DNA of 64,000 nucleotides, from NCBI RefSeq assembly GCF_016722765.1, contig NZ_JAEQND010000006.1:336010-400009 (forward strand), given 5' to 3'. Below are positions 9,114-18,500 of this stretch, in pieces. Source of the stretch: Ramlibacter alkalitolerans (lineage in GTDB: Bacteria; Pseudomonadota; Gammaproteobacteria; Burkholderiales; Burkholderiaceae_C). A program made the position numbers and the translations under genes. The notes under the pieces were generated by a model. That model had not been told where the DNA came from, ran no database searches, and was given only the letters and a program-made list of their open reading frames with translations. Position 1 is the stretch's first letter. Each line of letters begins with the position of its first letter.

Positions 9114-9758
9114 GTGCAGGTCCCGCTGTATCACCAGGTCGATGTCGCCGGCTTCCATGCCGAAGCCACCCGTCTGCTAGCGCAACAGGTGCCGCCGCAC
9201 ACGGTGCAGTGGTCGGCAGCGCCTGCGCAAGCCGTGGAAGAGGAAGATCTCGAGTCCGGCCGCGCCGCCATCCGCAACCGCGCGGCGCGCGCGATCATTC
9301 CCCAGTCCTTCATCCGCATGAGTGAACTCGTGGTGCTGCACCGCGATCCGCAGCGCTTCGACCTGCTGTACCGGTCGCTGTGGCGCCTGATCTACGAGCC
9401 CGAACTGCGGCACGACCTGGCCGACTCCGACCTGGCGCGGCTGCGCCAGATGGCGCAGGCCGTGCGGCGCGACATCCAGAAGATGAAGGCGCGGCTGGAG
9501 TTCCGCCCGCTCACCGTCCACGAGGAGTCGGTCCGGGTGGCCTGGTACGAGCCGGCGCATTACGTGGCCGAGACGGTCGGCGCGTGGCTGGCCAAGCGCG
9601 AGCCGGAAAGCCACTGGGTGCTGCTCACGCCTGACCGCAGCATGCGCTGGGACGGCCAGCGCCTGGTGAGCGCGCCCGCGCTCGCGCCGACGCAGGATGG
9701 CCAGCCCATGGGCGACGAGGAGCGCGCCCGCGCCCTCGAAGGCCTGCCCTGGGAGTGA
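9114..9758 (+). CDS. DUF4130-type protein without a uracil-DNA glycosylase domain
   Basis: A 214-residue protein resembling the DUF4130 module often found in front of UdgX-type uracil-DNA glycosylases or beside a radical-SAM protein. Family-like blocks: LAQQVPPHTVQW, then RFDLLYRSLWRLIYEPELRHDLADSDLARL, RQMAQAVRRDIQKMKARLEF and HWVLLTPDRSMRWDG. I chose the GTG at 9114 because AGGAAG lies six bases upstream; the frame is open further back. The protein stops shortly after the module (GLPWE), so no glycosylase domain follows, and no radical-SAM gene is adjacent. Function is unknown; a link to DNA repair comes only from the family. Confidence 0.65.
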   Translation: MQVPLYHQVDVAGFHAEATRLLAQQVPPHTVQWSAAPAQAVEEEDLESGRAAIRNRAARAIIPQSFIRMSELVVLHRDPQRFDLLYRSLWRLIYEPELRHDLADSDLARLRQMAQAVRRDIQKMKARLEFRPLTVHEESVRVAWYEPAHYVAETVGAWLAKREPESHWVLLTPDRSMRWDGQRLVSAPALAPTQDGQPMGDEERARALEGLPWE

Positions 9759-10319
9759 TCAGGCCGGCGGTTGCGAGGACAGCCCGGTCGCGTCGCCCGA
9801 GAAGCTGAAGTCGCTGCGGGTGCGCTGCCACTCCTGGCCCGAATCCCCGATCAGCTGGCGGCAGCGCATGAACAGGCTGTCGAGCGCGGCATCCTGCCGG
9901 TCGCGCAGGTTGTGGTAGCGCGGATCGGCGTAGTGCGCGCGCAGCGGCGCGACCTTCGCCATGCGCAGGGCGTTCTCCTCGCGCAGGTAGTGCATCAGCT
10001 CATGGTGCGTGCGCAGCAACTGCTGCATCAGCGCCGTCAGTTCGGGGAAGTGCTCGTCCTTGATCTCCACGGCCTGCGCGAGCGTGGCGGGCAGGGCGCT
10101 GTCCTGGGGGGTCTGCTGCTGCACCCCTTCGTCGCGATGCCAGTCGATCCAGGAGGTGTAGGCCTTGAGGCAGTCGATCAGCTGGTAGCCCGCGGCGCGC
10201 CGGCGCGCCAGCCGGCGTGCGCGCAACCAGCGGATGCGCCACAGCACGCCGGCGATGACGAGCGCGATCACCACCAGGCACAGGGGGTAGAGGAGATCGG
10301 GGTCGGACAGGAGGCGCAC
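9759..10319 (-). CDS. Hypothetical single-pass membrane protein
   Basis: A 186-residue protein with one N-terminal membrane segment (about residues 9-29, LLYPLCLVVIALVIAGVLW), then a basic stretch and a long helical cytoplasmic part that looks coiled. Its stop codon abuts, with no gap, the stop of the convergent DUF4130 gene. I do not recognise the family. It is divergent from the acyl-CoA dehydrogenase at 10507. Confidence 0.6.
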   Translation of the reverse strand: MRLLSDPDLLYPLCLVVIALVIAGVLWRIRWLRARRLARRRAAGYQLIDCLKAYTSWIDWHRDEGVQQQTPQDSALPATLAQAVEIKDEHFPELTALMQQLLRTHHELMHYLREENALRMAKVAPLRAHYADPRYHNLRDRQDAALDSLFMRCRQLIGDSGQEWQRTRSDFSFSGDATGLSSQPPA

Positions 10320-10506
10320 GGCATCTCGCGGGGGACCGCTCCTCGGTGGTTGTCGGGGTGGCCGAATTGTGCTGCGGCCCGGCGGCGCAACCCGTCGCCT
10401 GCGCCGGACGGCCGCGCGGAAACGATGGTCGGCGCTTGACGCACGTCAGTATGCATGAGGAGGCGCGCGACCAAGATGGGGCGATCCCGATTTCCTGCCG
10501 GCCATC

Positions 10507-11784
10507 ATGCATTTCGAGCCCTCGCCGCGCGCCCGCGAATGGCTGGCGCGGCTGGAGACCTTCCACGCGCGCTTCCTGCTGCCGCACAACGCCGCCTGGC
10601 ATGCCGCCGCGCAGCGCGGCGAGCGGCCGGCCTTCCTGACCGACCTGCGCGCGCTGGCGCGCGAGGAGGGGCTGTGGAACCTGTGCCTGCCGGGGCTGCC
10701 GGCGCACGCCCCGGGCACGGCGCTGTCGCACCTCGATTACGCGCCGCTGGCCGAAGCCATGGGGCGGCTGCCCTGGGCGGCGGAGGTGTTCAACTGCAAC
10801 GCGCCGGACAGCGGCAACATGGAGCTGCTGCTGCGCCACGCCAGCACGGCGCAGCGCGAGCGCTGGCTGGCGCCGCTGCTGGCGGGCGAGATCCGCTCCG
10901 CATTCGCGATGTCGGAGCCGGACGTCGCATCGTCCGATCCCACCAACCTGCAGACCGAGGTGCGGCGCGAGGGCCGCGAACTGGTGGTGAGCGGCCGCAA
11001 GTGGTTCGTGACCGGCGTGGCCAACCCGGACTGCAGGCTGCTGATCGTGGTCTGCCGCAATGCCGATGCGGCGGAGGGCGAACGGCACCGCGCGCACTCG
11101 CTGCTGCTGGTCCCCGTGGACGCGCCCGGCGTCGAGGTCGTGCGCAACATCCCCATCCTGCAGCATGCGGCGCCGGAAGGGCATTGCGAGATCGTGTTCA
11201 GGCAGGTTCGCGTGCCGCAGGCAAACCTGCTGGGGGAGTGGGGCGAGGGCTTCGCGCTGGCGCAGGCGCGCCTGGGGCCCGGGCGGGTGCACCACTGCAT
11301 GCGCACCATCGGCCAGTGCGAGCTGGCGCTGGCGCTGGCCTGCGACCGCGCGCTGGAGCGGCGCGCCTTCGGCAAGCCGGTGGCGCAGCAGGCCAACGTG
11401 CAGGAGTGGCTGGCGGATTCGCGCATCGAGATCGACATGGCGCGCCTGCTGGTGCTGCGCACGGCCTGGGCCCTCGACCAGCCCCAGCCGCCTGCGGACC
11501 TGCGCGAGCAGATCGCCGCCATCAAGGTCGCGGCCGCGCGCCTGCAGATGCGCGTGGTGGACCGCGCGATCCAGGTGTTCGGGGCGATGGGGCTGTCGCC
11601 CGACACGCCGCTGGCCTGGCTGTTCACGTGGGGCCGGGCGCTGCGCATCATGGACGGCCCCGACGAAGTGCACCTGCGCACGATCGCGCGCGGCGAGTTG
11701 CGGCACGCCGGCGAGCAGCGCGGCCGGTGGGCGGAGTACTTCACGACGCCGGAGCAGATGGCGGGACCGGTGCGGCTGCGTTGA
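10507..11784 (+). CDS. Acyl-CoA dehydrogenase, ACAD10/11-like
   Basis: A 425-residue FAD flavoprotein of the acyl-CoA dehydrogenase family, which forms trans-2-enoyl-CoA. Visible blocks: FAMSEPDVASSDPTN (FAD/substrate loop), ELVVSGRKWFVTG, the middle beta-domain, and a C-terminal MDGPDEVHLRTIARGEL. Most short/medium-chain enzymes read YEGT at that last position; DGPDEVH is the form I know from the ACAD10/11-type subgroup. It stands alone with no electron-transfer flavoprotein or thiolase nearby, so the substrate is unknown. Confidence 0.88.
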   Translation: MHFEPSPRAREWLARLETFHARFLLPHNAAWHAAAQRGERPAFLTDLRALAREEGLWNLCLPGLPAHAPGTALSHLDYAPLAEAMGRLPWAAEVFNCNAPDSGNMELLLRHASTAQRERWLAPLLAGEIRSAFAMSEPDVASSDPTNLQTEVRREGRELVVSGRKWFVTGVANPDCRLLIVVCRNADAAEGERHRAHSLLLVPVDAPGVEVVRNIPILQHAAPEGHCEIVFRQVRVPQANLLGEWGEGFALAQARLGPGRVHHCMRTIGQCELALALACDRALERRAFGKPVAQQANVQEWLADSRIEIDMARLLVLRTAWALDQPQPPADLREQIAAIKVAAARLQMRVVDRAIQVFGAMGLSPDTPLAWLFTWGRALRIMDGPDEVHLRTIARGELRHAGEQRGRWAEYFTTPEQMAGPVRLR

Positions 11785-11808
11785 TGGGCGGCTTCGCACG
11801 CGTTTCGT

Positions 11809-11894
11809 AGGCTGGCGGTGAGCCGCGAAGCGCGAACCCCAGCGATGCGCGAAAGCGCTGGGGTTCACGCGCTGACGCGGTTCACCGCCAGCCT
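11809..11894. repeat. Intergenic palindromic repeat
   Basis: Arms 11809-11844 and 11856-11894 are imperfect reverse complements around a short spacer, with the core GAACCCCAGC / GCTGGGGTTC and ends AGGCTGGCGGTGAGC / TTCACCGCCAGCCT. This matches a type of intergenic palindrome that is common in proteobacteria. It lies between the convergent ends of the acyl-CoA dehydrogenase gene and cydB and could fold as a bidirectional transcript-end hairpin. Confidence 0.75.
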
Positions 11895-11943
11895 GCGAAC
11901 CCACGTCCCACGGCCGGATGGCGAAGCCACGCGCCCACGCATC

Positions 11944-12957
11944 CTAGTGATACCCCTCCCCCGGCTTCAACTTCCCCCGGAACAGCCAGAACACCAGCAC
12001 CGTGTACGCCAGGATCATCGGGATCAGGATCGCGGCGCCGACCAGGTAGAACATCTGCGAGTCCGGATGCGCGGCCGCCTGCCAGATCGTGAGCGAGGGC
12101 GGGACGATGTAGGGGATGCAGGAGATCACCAGGCCGAAGAACGCCAGCAGGAAGAGGCCCACCGCCATCACGAAGGGCAGGATCGGCTGGCCGCGCCGGA
12201 TGCCGCGCCAGCAGAGCCAGGCGAACAGCAGCGTGGCGACCGGCACCTGCGCGAGGAAGAAGACGTTCGGCACGCTGAACCAGCGATCGGCGATGCGCGG
12301 CGACATGAGCGGCGTCCAGATGCTCACGACCACGATGAACGCGAGCAGCGCCGCCAGCAGCGGCACCCCCAGCTTGCGCGCGCGCTCCTCCACCGGGCCG
12401 CTGGTCTTGAGCATCAGCCAGGTGGCGCCCAGCAGCGTGTAGCCGGTCACGACCGCCAGCCCGCACATGATGCTGAAGGGCGAGAGCCACGACAGCGCAT
12501 GGCCGGCGAACTGCTGGTCGCGCACCGGAATGCCCTGCACGATCCCGCCCAGCACCAGCCCCTGCGCGAACGCGCCCAGCGTCGAGCCCACCGCGAAGGA
12601 CCAGTCCCAGGCCCGGTGCCGCGGCTTGGCGACCCAGCGGAACTCGAAGGCCACGCCGCGGAAGATCAGCGCCAGCAGCAGCACCATCACCGGGATGTAC
12701 ATGGCCGGCAGGATGATCGCGAAGGCCGTGGGGAAGGCCGTCCACAGCGTGACGCCGCCGAGCACCAGCCAGGTCTCGTTGCCGTCCCAGAACGGCGCAA
12801 CGGAATTCATGATCTGGTCGCGCTCGTCCTCGCCGGGATAGAGGAAGAACAGCATCCCGATGCCGAGATCGAAGCCATCGAGCACCACATACAGCACCAC
12901 CGCCATCCCGAGCACCAGCGCCAGGATGACGGGCAGGGTGTCGGCCAGCCCGTTCAT
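11944..12957 (-). CDS. cydB: Cytochrome bd-type quinol oxidase subunit II
   Basis: A 337-residue subunit II of a bd-type (CIO-like) quinol oxidase, with about eight membrane helices and the typical N-terminal block YVVLDGFDLGIGMLF and WDGNETWLVLGG. Its ATG overlaps the cydA stop by four bases, so translation is coupled. It pairs with CydA to reduce O2 to water with quinol at high affinity and without proton pumping. I found no cydX-like small ORF after it. It is the last gene of the operon that begins near 20.3 kb, before the palindrome at 11809. Confidence 0.93.
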   Translation of the reverse strand: MNGLADTLPVILALVLGMAVVLYVVLDGFDLGIGMLFFLYPGEDERDQIMNSVAPFWDGNETWLVLGGVTLWTAFPTAFAIILPAMYIPVMVLLLALIFRGVAFEFRWVAKPRHRAWDWSFAVGSTLGAFAQGLVLGGIVQGIPVRDQQFAGHALSWLSPFSIMCGLAVVTGYTLLGATWLMLKTSGPVEERARKLGVPLLAALLAFIVVVSIWTPLMSPRIADRWFSVPNVFFLAQVPVATLLFAWLCWRGIRRGQPILPFVMAVGLFLLAFFGLVISCIPYIVPPSLTIWQAAAHPDSQMFYLVGAAILIPMILAYTVLVFWLFRGKLKPGEGYH

Positions 12958-14354
12958 GAGGGCACCGCCTCGTTGCCGTGCGGCCGGCCGCCGGCCAGCG
13001 GCCGGTTCGGCAGGGTGTCCGGCCCGGGCACCTCGCCTTGCGGGCCCTTGCCGATCATGCGGTTGATGTACCAGATGCCGATCGAGAAGACGACGAAGTA
13101 CACCAGCACGAAGAGGGCCAGCGAGATGAACACCTGCAGCGCATTCACCGGCGAAGCGGCGTCGGCGGTGCGCAGGATGCCCCAGGCGATCCACGGCTGG
13201 CGGCCGACCTCCGTCACGACCCAGCCGGCGATCAGCGCGACGAAGCCGACCGGCCAGCACACGCGCAGCAGCCGCAGGAACCAGCGCCGGCCTCCGATCC
13301 GCCGGCGCCACAGCAGCCAGACGCCAAACCAGCCGACCGCGATCATGAACAGGCCCAGGCCGACCATGGCACGGAAGGCGAAGAACACCGGCGCCACCGG
13401 CGGCCGCTGGTCGCGCGGGAATTCACGCAGGCCCTGGAAGCGGCCGTTCCAGTCGTGGGTGAGGATCAGGCTGCCCAGGCGCGGGACGGCGATCTCCCAG
13501 TGGTTGCGCTCCTGCCGCATGTCCGGCCAGGCGAACAGCACCAGGTCGGCGGGGCCGGTGTCTTCCCAGTGCGCCTCGATCGCCGCCACCTTGGCGGGCT
13601 GGTGCTCCAGCGTGTTGAGCCCGTGCAGGTCGCCCACCACGGCCTGCAGCGGCGCCAGCAGCGCCAGCATGCCCAGGCCCATGCGCAGCATCGTCATCGC
13701 TTCCCGCGGATAGCGGCCGGCCAGCAGGTAGCGTGCCCCGGTCGCCGCCACCACCATCGAGGTCGTGATGTAGGTGGCGACCATCATGTGCACGAAGCGG
13801 TACGGGAAACTGGGGTTGAAGATGACGTGGAACCAGCTCACCGGGTAGGCGATGCCGTCGCGCACTTCGTGGCCGGCCGGGGTCTGCATCCAGCTGTTGG
13901 CGGCCAGGATCCAGAAGCCGGACAGCGCGGTGCCGAGCGCGACGAATACGCAGGCCATGGTGTGCAGCCACGGGGGGAAGCGGTTCCACCCGAACAGCAT
14001 CACGCCGAGGAAGCTCGCCTCCAGGAAGAAGGCGGTCAGCACCTCGTAGGCGAACAGCGGCGCCAGCGTGTTGCCGACCACCTCGCCGAAGCGGCTCCAG
14101 TTGGTGCCGATCTGGTACTCCATGACGATGCCGGAGACCACGCCCATGGCGAAGGAGACGGCGAAGATCTTGGTCCAGAAGCGCGCCAGCGTATGGAAGT
14201 GCGGCTGGCCCGTCTTGAGCCAGACCACCTCCAGCGTGGCGATGTAGGCCGACAACCCGATCGAGAACGCCGGGAAGACGATGTGGAACGCGATGGTGAA
14301 GGCGAACTGGATCCGGGACAGCAGGACCGTTTCGATGCCGAACACTGTTTCCAT
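12954..14354 (-). CDS. cydA: Cytochrome bd-type quinol oxidase subunit I
   Basis: A 466-residue haem-bearing subunit I. The N-terminal helix SRIQFAFTIAFHIVFP carries the likely haem b595 ligand His24; a second His is in YRFVHMMVATYIT; the signature GWVVTEVGRQPW is intact. The protein is shorter than E. coli CydA, which fits the short-Q-loop, CIO-like group; cyanide insensitivity itself cannot be read. The gene starts 66 bp after the hemerythrin-like gene on the same strand, so it is probably the fifth gene of that operon. Confidence 0.93.
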   Translation of the reverse strand: METVFGIETVLLSRIQFAFTIAFHIVFPAFSIGLSAYIATLEVVWLKTGQPHFHTLARFWTKIFAVSFAMGVVSGIVMEYQIGTNWSRFGEVVGNTLAPLFAYEVLTAFFLEASFLGVMLFGWNRFPPWLHTMACVFVALGTALSGFWILAANSWMQTPAGHEVRDGIAYPVSWFHVIFNPSFPYRFVHMMVATYITTSMVVAATGARYLLAGRYPREAMTMLRMGLGMLALLAPLQAVVGDLHGLNTLEHQPAKVAAIEAHWEDTGPADLVLFAWPDMRQERNHWEIAVPRLGSLILTHDWNGRFQGLREFPRDQRPPVAPVFFAFRAMVGLGLFMIAVGWFGVWLLWRRRIGGRRWFLRLLRVCWPVGFVALIAGWVVTEVGRQPWIAWGILRTADAASPVNALQVFISLALFVLVYFVVFSIGIWYINRMIGKGPQGEVPGPDTLPNRPLAGGRPHGNEAVPS

Positions 14355-14420
14355 GGGACCCCGATGGCGAAGCCTGGGGCAGTGTAGCCATGCCCGCCCG
14401 ATCCGGGGGGCGCGGGTCTG

Positions 14421-14969
14421 CTAGCCCGTGCGGCGGCGGCGCATCATGTCTTCGCTCATGGCGGCGCGGGCGGGCTCGTCCAGCACGGCCTGGGCGGCCG
14501 GATAGGCGATCTCCTCCTCGGAGCGGATGTGGCCGTCGTACAGGCCGGCGAAGGCTTCCAGGCGCGCATCCTGGTCTTCGGACAGGCGATCGACCTGCGC
14601 CCCCGCCACCAGCGCCAGCACCTCGCGCGCCGCCTGCCAGCGCGCTTCCATCTGCAGGTGGTCTTCCCGCAGCCGCTGCACGACCTCGACGACGCGCGGA
14701 TCGCCCTGCGCCAGCAGCGGCGGGAACACGTGCAGCTCCTCGTCCAGGTGATGCTGCGGGGCGGCGAGGTCGAAGTAGCGCATCACGTCGCGCGCCGCCT
14801 GCTGCGCCTGCACGTCGGCGCCGTTGTCGCGCAGGTGGGCGCGCAGGCGCGCCAGCAGCGCCAGCGTGCGGTGCACGCGCTCGTGGCAGGCCTCCAGCAT
14901 CTCGAAGGGCTGCTCGAAGCCGGCGGCCGCGGGTGCAGTGAGCGAGCGCAGGGAGATCGGTTGCGTCAT
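14421..14969 (-). CDS. Hemerythrin-like HHE-domain protein
   Basis: A 182-residue helical protein with the spaced His/Glu pattern of hemerythrin-like HHE proteins (ACHERVHRTLALL, APQHHLDEELHVFPPLL, LREDHLQME, YDGHIRSEEEIAYPAAQ), which can bind a non-haem di-iron centre and O2 or NO. Its ATG overlaps the stop of the nitroreductase gene by four bases. In an operon with a bd oxidase, an oxygen-independent ribonucleotide reductase and nitro-compound enzymes, a role in O2/NO sensing or iron-centre protection is reasonable but inferred. Confidence 0.85.
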   Translation of the reverse strand: MTQPISLRSLTAPAAAGFEQPFEMLEACHERVHRTLALLARLRAHLRDNGADVQAQQAARDVMRYFDLAAPQHHLDEELHVFPPLLAQGDPRVVEVVQRLREDHLQMEARWQAAREVLALVAGAQVDRLSEDQDARLEAFAGLYDGHIRSEEEIAYPAAQAVLDEPARAAMSEDMMRRRRTG

Positions 14970-15568
14970 GGCTTGAACTCGCTGACGTAGCGCTCCGGCG
15001 TGGCGCGCACGCGGTTGCGGCGGGGACCCTCGATCGTGCCGATGCTGATGAAGCACAGGGCTTCCTCGTGCGGGCCGATCGCGAACCGTTCGCGGAACAC
15101 GCGCGTGTCCAGCGCCTTGCCGCTGGTGAGCGCCGAGCCGAAGCCCAATGCGCTCGCCATCAGCAGCATGTTCTGCATCGCGCAGCCGGCGGACACGAAG
15201 CGCTGGTGCGGCGGAATCTCCGCGTCCTCGTCGCGCAGGCGCGCAATGGCGAGCAGCAGCAGGGGCGAGCGGAAGGCCTTCTCGCGCGCTTTCGCGCACT
15301 GCTCGGGGCTGGCATCGGCGTCGCGCTCGCGCAGCGCCGCTTCGAAGGTCTGCGCCAGCGCCGGGCGCGCGCTGGCCGGGATGATCACGAAGCGCCACGG
15401 CACCAGGTCGTGGTGATCCGGCGCCGCGGACGCGGCGAGCAGGATGGCGCGCAACTGCTCCGCGTCCGGCGCCGGCTCGGCCAGGCCCGCCGGCAGCACC
15501 GTGCGCCGGCCGTGGATGAGCGCGGCGGCCCATTCGCCGGCGAGCGCCGCATCCGGCGGGGAACTCAC
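14966..15568 (-). CDS. Nitroreductase family protein
   Basis: A 200-residue FMN-dependent oxidoreductase fold. Supporting blocks: HGRRTVLPAGLAEPAPD and LLAASAAPDHHDLVPWRFVI near the N-terminus, SAGCAMQNMLLMASALGFGS in the middle and GTIEGPRRNR near the end. It matches small nitroreductases of the YdjA-like type. The GTG start at 15568 overlaps the nrdJ stop by four bases (GTGA), and its own stop overlaps the next ATG, so it is translationally coupled on both sides. The substrate is unknown. Confidence 0.85.
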   Translation of the reverse strand: MSSPPDAALAGEWAAALIHGRRTVLPAGLAEPAPDAEQLRAILLAASAAPDHHDLVPWRFVIIPASARPALAQTFEAALRERDADASPEQCAKAREKAFRSPLLLLAIARLRDEDAEIPPHQRFVSAGCAMQNMLLMASALGFGSALTSGKALDTRVFRERFAIGPHEEALCFISIGTIEGPRRNRVRATPERYVSEFKP

Positions 15569-18500
15569 CCGCAGGCTCCCACGTGCCCGCAGGAGGTGCA
15601 GAAGTCGCAGCCGTCCTTGCGGATCATCGCGTGCGCGCCGCACTCGGGGCACTTGGCGCCCGCCATGGTGGAGGGCGCCGCCGACACCACCGGCGGTGCC
15701 GGCGGCGTGGCCAGCGCAGACACCGGCTCGCCGTTGCGGCGGGCGATGATGTTCTGCACCGCGTAGGCGATGGCCGCCACTTCGGAGTCGTGCCACATGG
15801 GCACCGAGGTGCCGTCGGCCTTCGAGTAGGTGCCCAGGCGCACGGGGCCGCGGTCCCAGGCCACCTTGCGCATGTCGGTCAGCGCGCGATCCAGGAAGCC
15901 GCCGCGCGCCGCCAGCGACAGCAGGCGGAAGCTGGCCGTGATCCACTGCTGCGACTCGCCGCTCTGGCCCACCGGCATGAAGAACTCGATCGCGCGTTCG
16001 CGGCCGTCTTCCAGCGGCAGGAAGGAGACGACGATGTAGAGCGTCTGCCGGCCCTGCTGGGTCCAGTATTCGACCTTCTCCGCCACGGCGGAGAGCTGGC
16101 CGTTGGGCCGGCGCGCGATGACCGCCCGCATCGGGTCGACCTTGGGACGGGTGGCCGAGTCCTCCTGCGCCTTCTTCTCCGGCGTGGTGGACAGCACCGA
16201 GCCGAGGATGTCGTTGGGCCGGTAGGTGGCCAGGCCCTTCAAGCCGGCGCGCCAGGCTTCCAGGTACAGGCCCTGGAAGTCCTCGTACGGGTACTCCGCC
16301 GGCACGTTGACGGTCTTGGAGATGGCCGTGTCGACGAACGGCTGCACCGCCTCCATCATCGCCAGGTGGTCGGCCGCGGACATCTCCAGCGCGGAGACGA
16401 AGTAGGGCGGCAGCTTCGCGGTGTCGCCGCCCAGCGAGCGGAACACCCGCCAGGCGTGGTCTTCCACCGTGTATTCGGTCGTGCGGCCGTCGCTCTCGCG
16501 CTTCTTGCGGTGGTAGGTCCACGAGAAGGGCGGCTCGATGCCGTTGGAGGCGTTGTCGGCGAACGCCAGGCTGACGGTGCCGGTGGGCGCGATCGACAGC
16601 AGGTGGCTGTTGCGGATGCCGTGCTTGCGGATCTGCGCCTTCAGCGGCTCGTCGAGGCGGCTGGCGAAGGTGCCCGCTTCGAGGTAGCGGTCGGCGTCGA
16701 AGACGGAGAACGGCCCCTTTTCCTTCGCCAGTTCCACCGACGCGGCATAGGCGGCATCGCGCATGCTGCGGCCGATGCGCGCGGCCATCTCGCGGCCCTC
16801 GGCGGCGTCGTAGCGCAGGCGCAGCATGGCCAGCGCGTTGCCCAGGCCGGTGAAGCCGACGCCGATGCGGCGCTTGGCCTGCGCTTCGGCGCGCTGCTCC
16901 TCGAGCGGCCAGAAGGTGAGGTCCAGCACGTTGTCGAGCGCGCGCACCTGGGTGGCCACGGCCTTCGTGAAGCCGTCGAAGTCGAACTGCGGCGGCCCGC
17001 CGAAGCCGAAGGCGTGGCGCACGAACTTCGTCAGGATGATGGGGCCGAGGTCGCAGCAGCCGTAGGCGGGAAGCGGCTGCTCGCCGCACTGCCCCGTGAC
17101 CAGGCCGTTGAAGATGACCGAGTTGTGGTCAGGCTGCGTCGTATCGAACACCGGATCTTCGCCGGCGGCCTCGATCGAGGCGATCGTGGACGTGAAGCGC
17201 TGCGTCTTCAGCAGCGCCTTGTCCGCGCGCCATGCCGCGTACTTCGCGTTCTTCGCCGGCAGCAGGAAGCCGACCTCGCCCATGAAGCGCTCGCGCGACT
17301 CGCCCTCGATGATCAGCTCGAAGTTGTCGGCGCAGGGGTAGCCGCGATGGCCGCCGTGGCCGTCCGGCATGGCGCGCTCGCCGGCCTCGCGGCGCTTGCG
17401 GATGCGACAGAACACGCCGAAGTTCGACAGCAGCATCTGCACGTCCTTCAGCAGCCCCTCGTGGCTCGAGGCCAGGCGTACCGAGCAGCTCTGGCTGGTG
17501 GAGGAGATGTTGACCGTGCCGTCGGTCTGGAACAAGCCGCGCAGGTAGCCGCGCACGCAGGGCTCGCTGCCGCGCCAGACCACCTCCGGCACCTTCAGCT
17601 TGGTGTGGCGCGTGAACCCGTATTGCGCCAGCACGCGCGCCAGCAGCACCGAGCGGATGGAGACGCGGTTGCGCTGCGGCACCGCGACCGGCAAGGCCTG
17701 GTAGCTACGACCCGTGGTCGAGGCTATGAGCGCGTTCACGAAGCTGCCGACGTGGTCGGCCAGCACCCGTTCCTCGCCCCAGAGGTCGACGACCGCAGCC
17801 TCGTTGCCCTTGCCGCGGTTGGTGAAATGTCCGTCGCCCGTCATGAGGCCCAGCAACATGCCGAGGTCCTCGTTGCCTTCCTGGCCGAACTGCCCCTTGC
17901 CGGACTGGACCAGCAGCTCGTCGCCGACGACGAGCTCGCGCAACTTGATCTTGCCGCGCGCGGTGTAGAAATCGTGCCATTCCGTGGCGCGGATTTCGTA
18001 GCCGTCCTCGGTGCGCACGCGGAACACCGGCGCCCGCTCGGCGGTCTGGAACGCAGGCTTCGCACTGCGGGTGACCACGCCCTTGTGGGCCGCGCCGAGG
18101 GTGCGCTGGTCCACGGTCGCATCGATCGGGGCGCCGCTGGCGTACAGCTCGCCGATGGGAACCAGGCCGAACTGCGTGGCCAGCCGCGTGTCGGCGGTGA
18201 CGCAGGGGTTGGTCGCGCTGATCTTCTCCGCATACCGCAGGTTGTTCTCGCGGTTGATCGTGTCGACGAACAGGATCCCGGGCTCGGCGAAGTCGTAGGC
18301 CGAGCGCATGATCGTGTCCCACAGCTGCTGCGCGGGCACGCTCTTGTAGACCCACAGGCCGTCGGAGCCCACGTGCGCGCCCTGGGCGATCAGGCCGGCA
18401 CCGGGGCGGGCCTGGTGCACCAGCGGCCAGTCGCCGCCGGCCTGCAGCGTGCGGATGAATTCGTCCGTGACCGCAACCGAGACGTTGAAGTTGTTCCAGC

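Noticed and set aside
10436..10449. FNR-like TTGACGCACGTCAG before the acyl-CoA dehydrogenase gene
   Set aside because: The last base breaks the palindrome, no good -10 box is at the expected spacing and the gene has no clear link to low oxygen.
17089..18204. Two separate genes or a frameshift in nrdJ
   Set aside because: The frame is open throughout and the inserted piece has intein blocks at both ends, so protein splicing explains it better.
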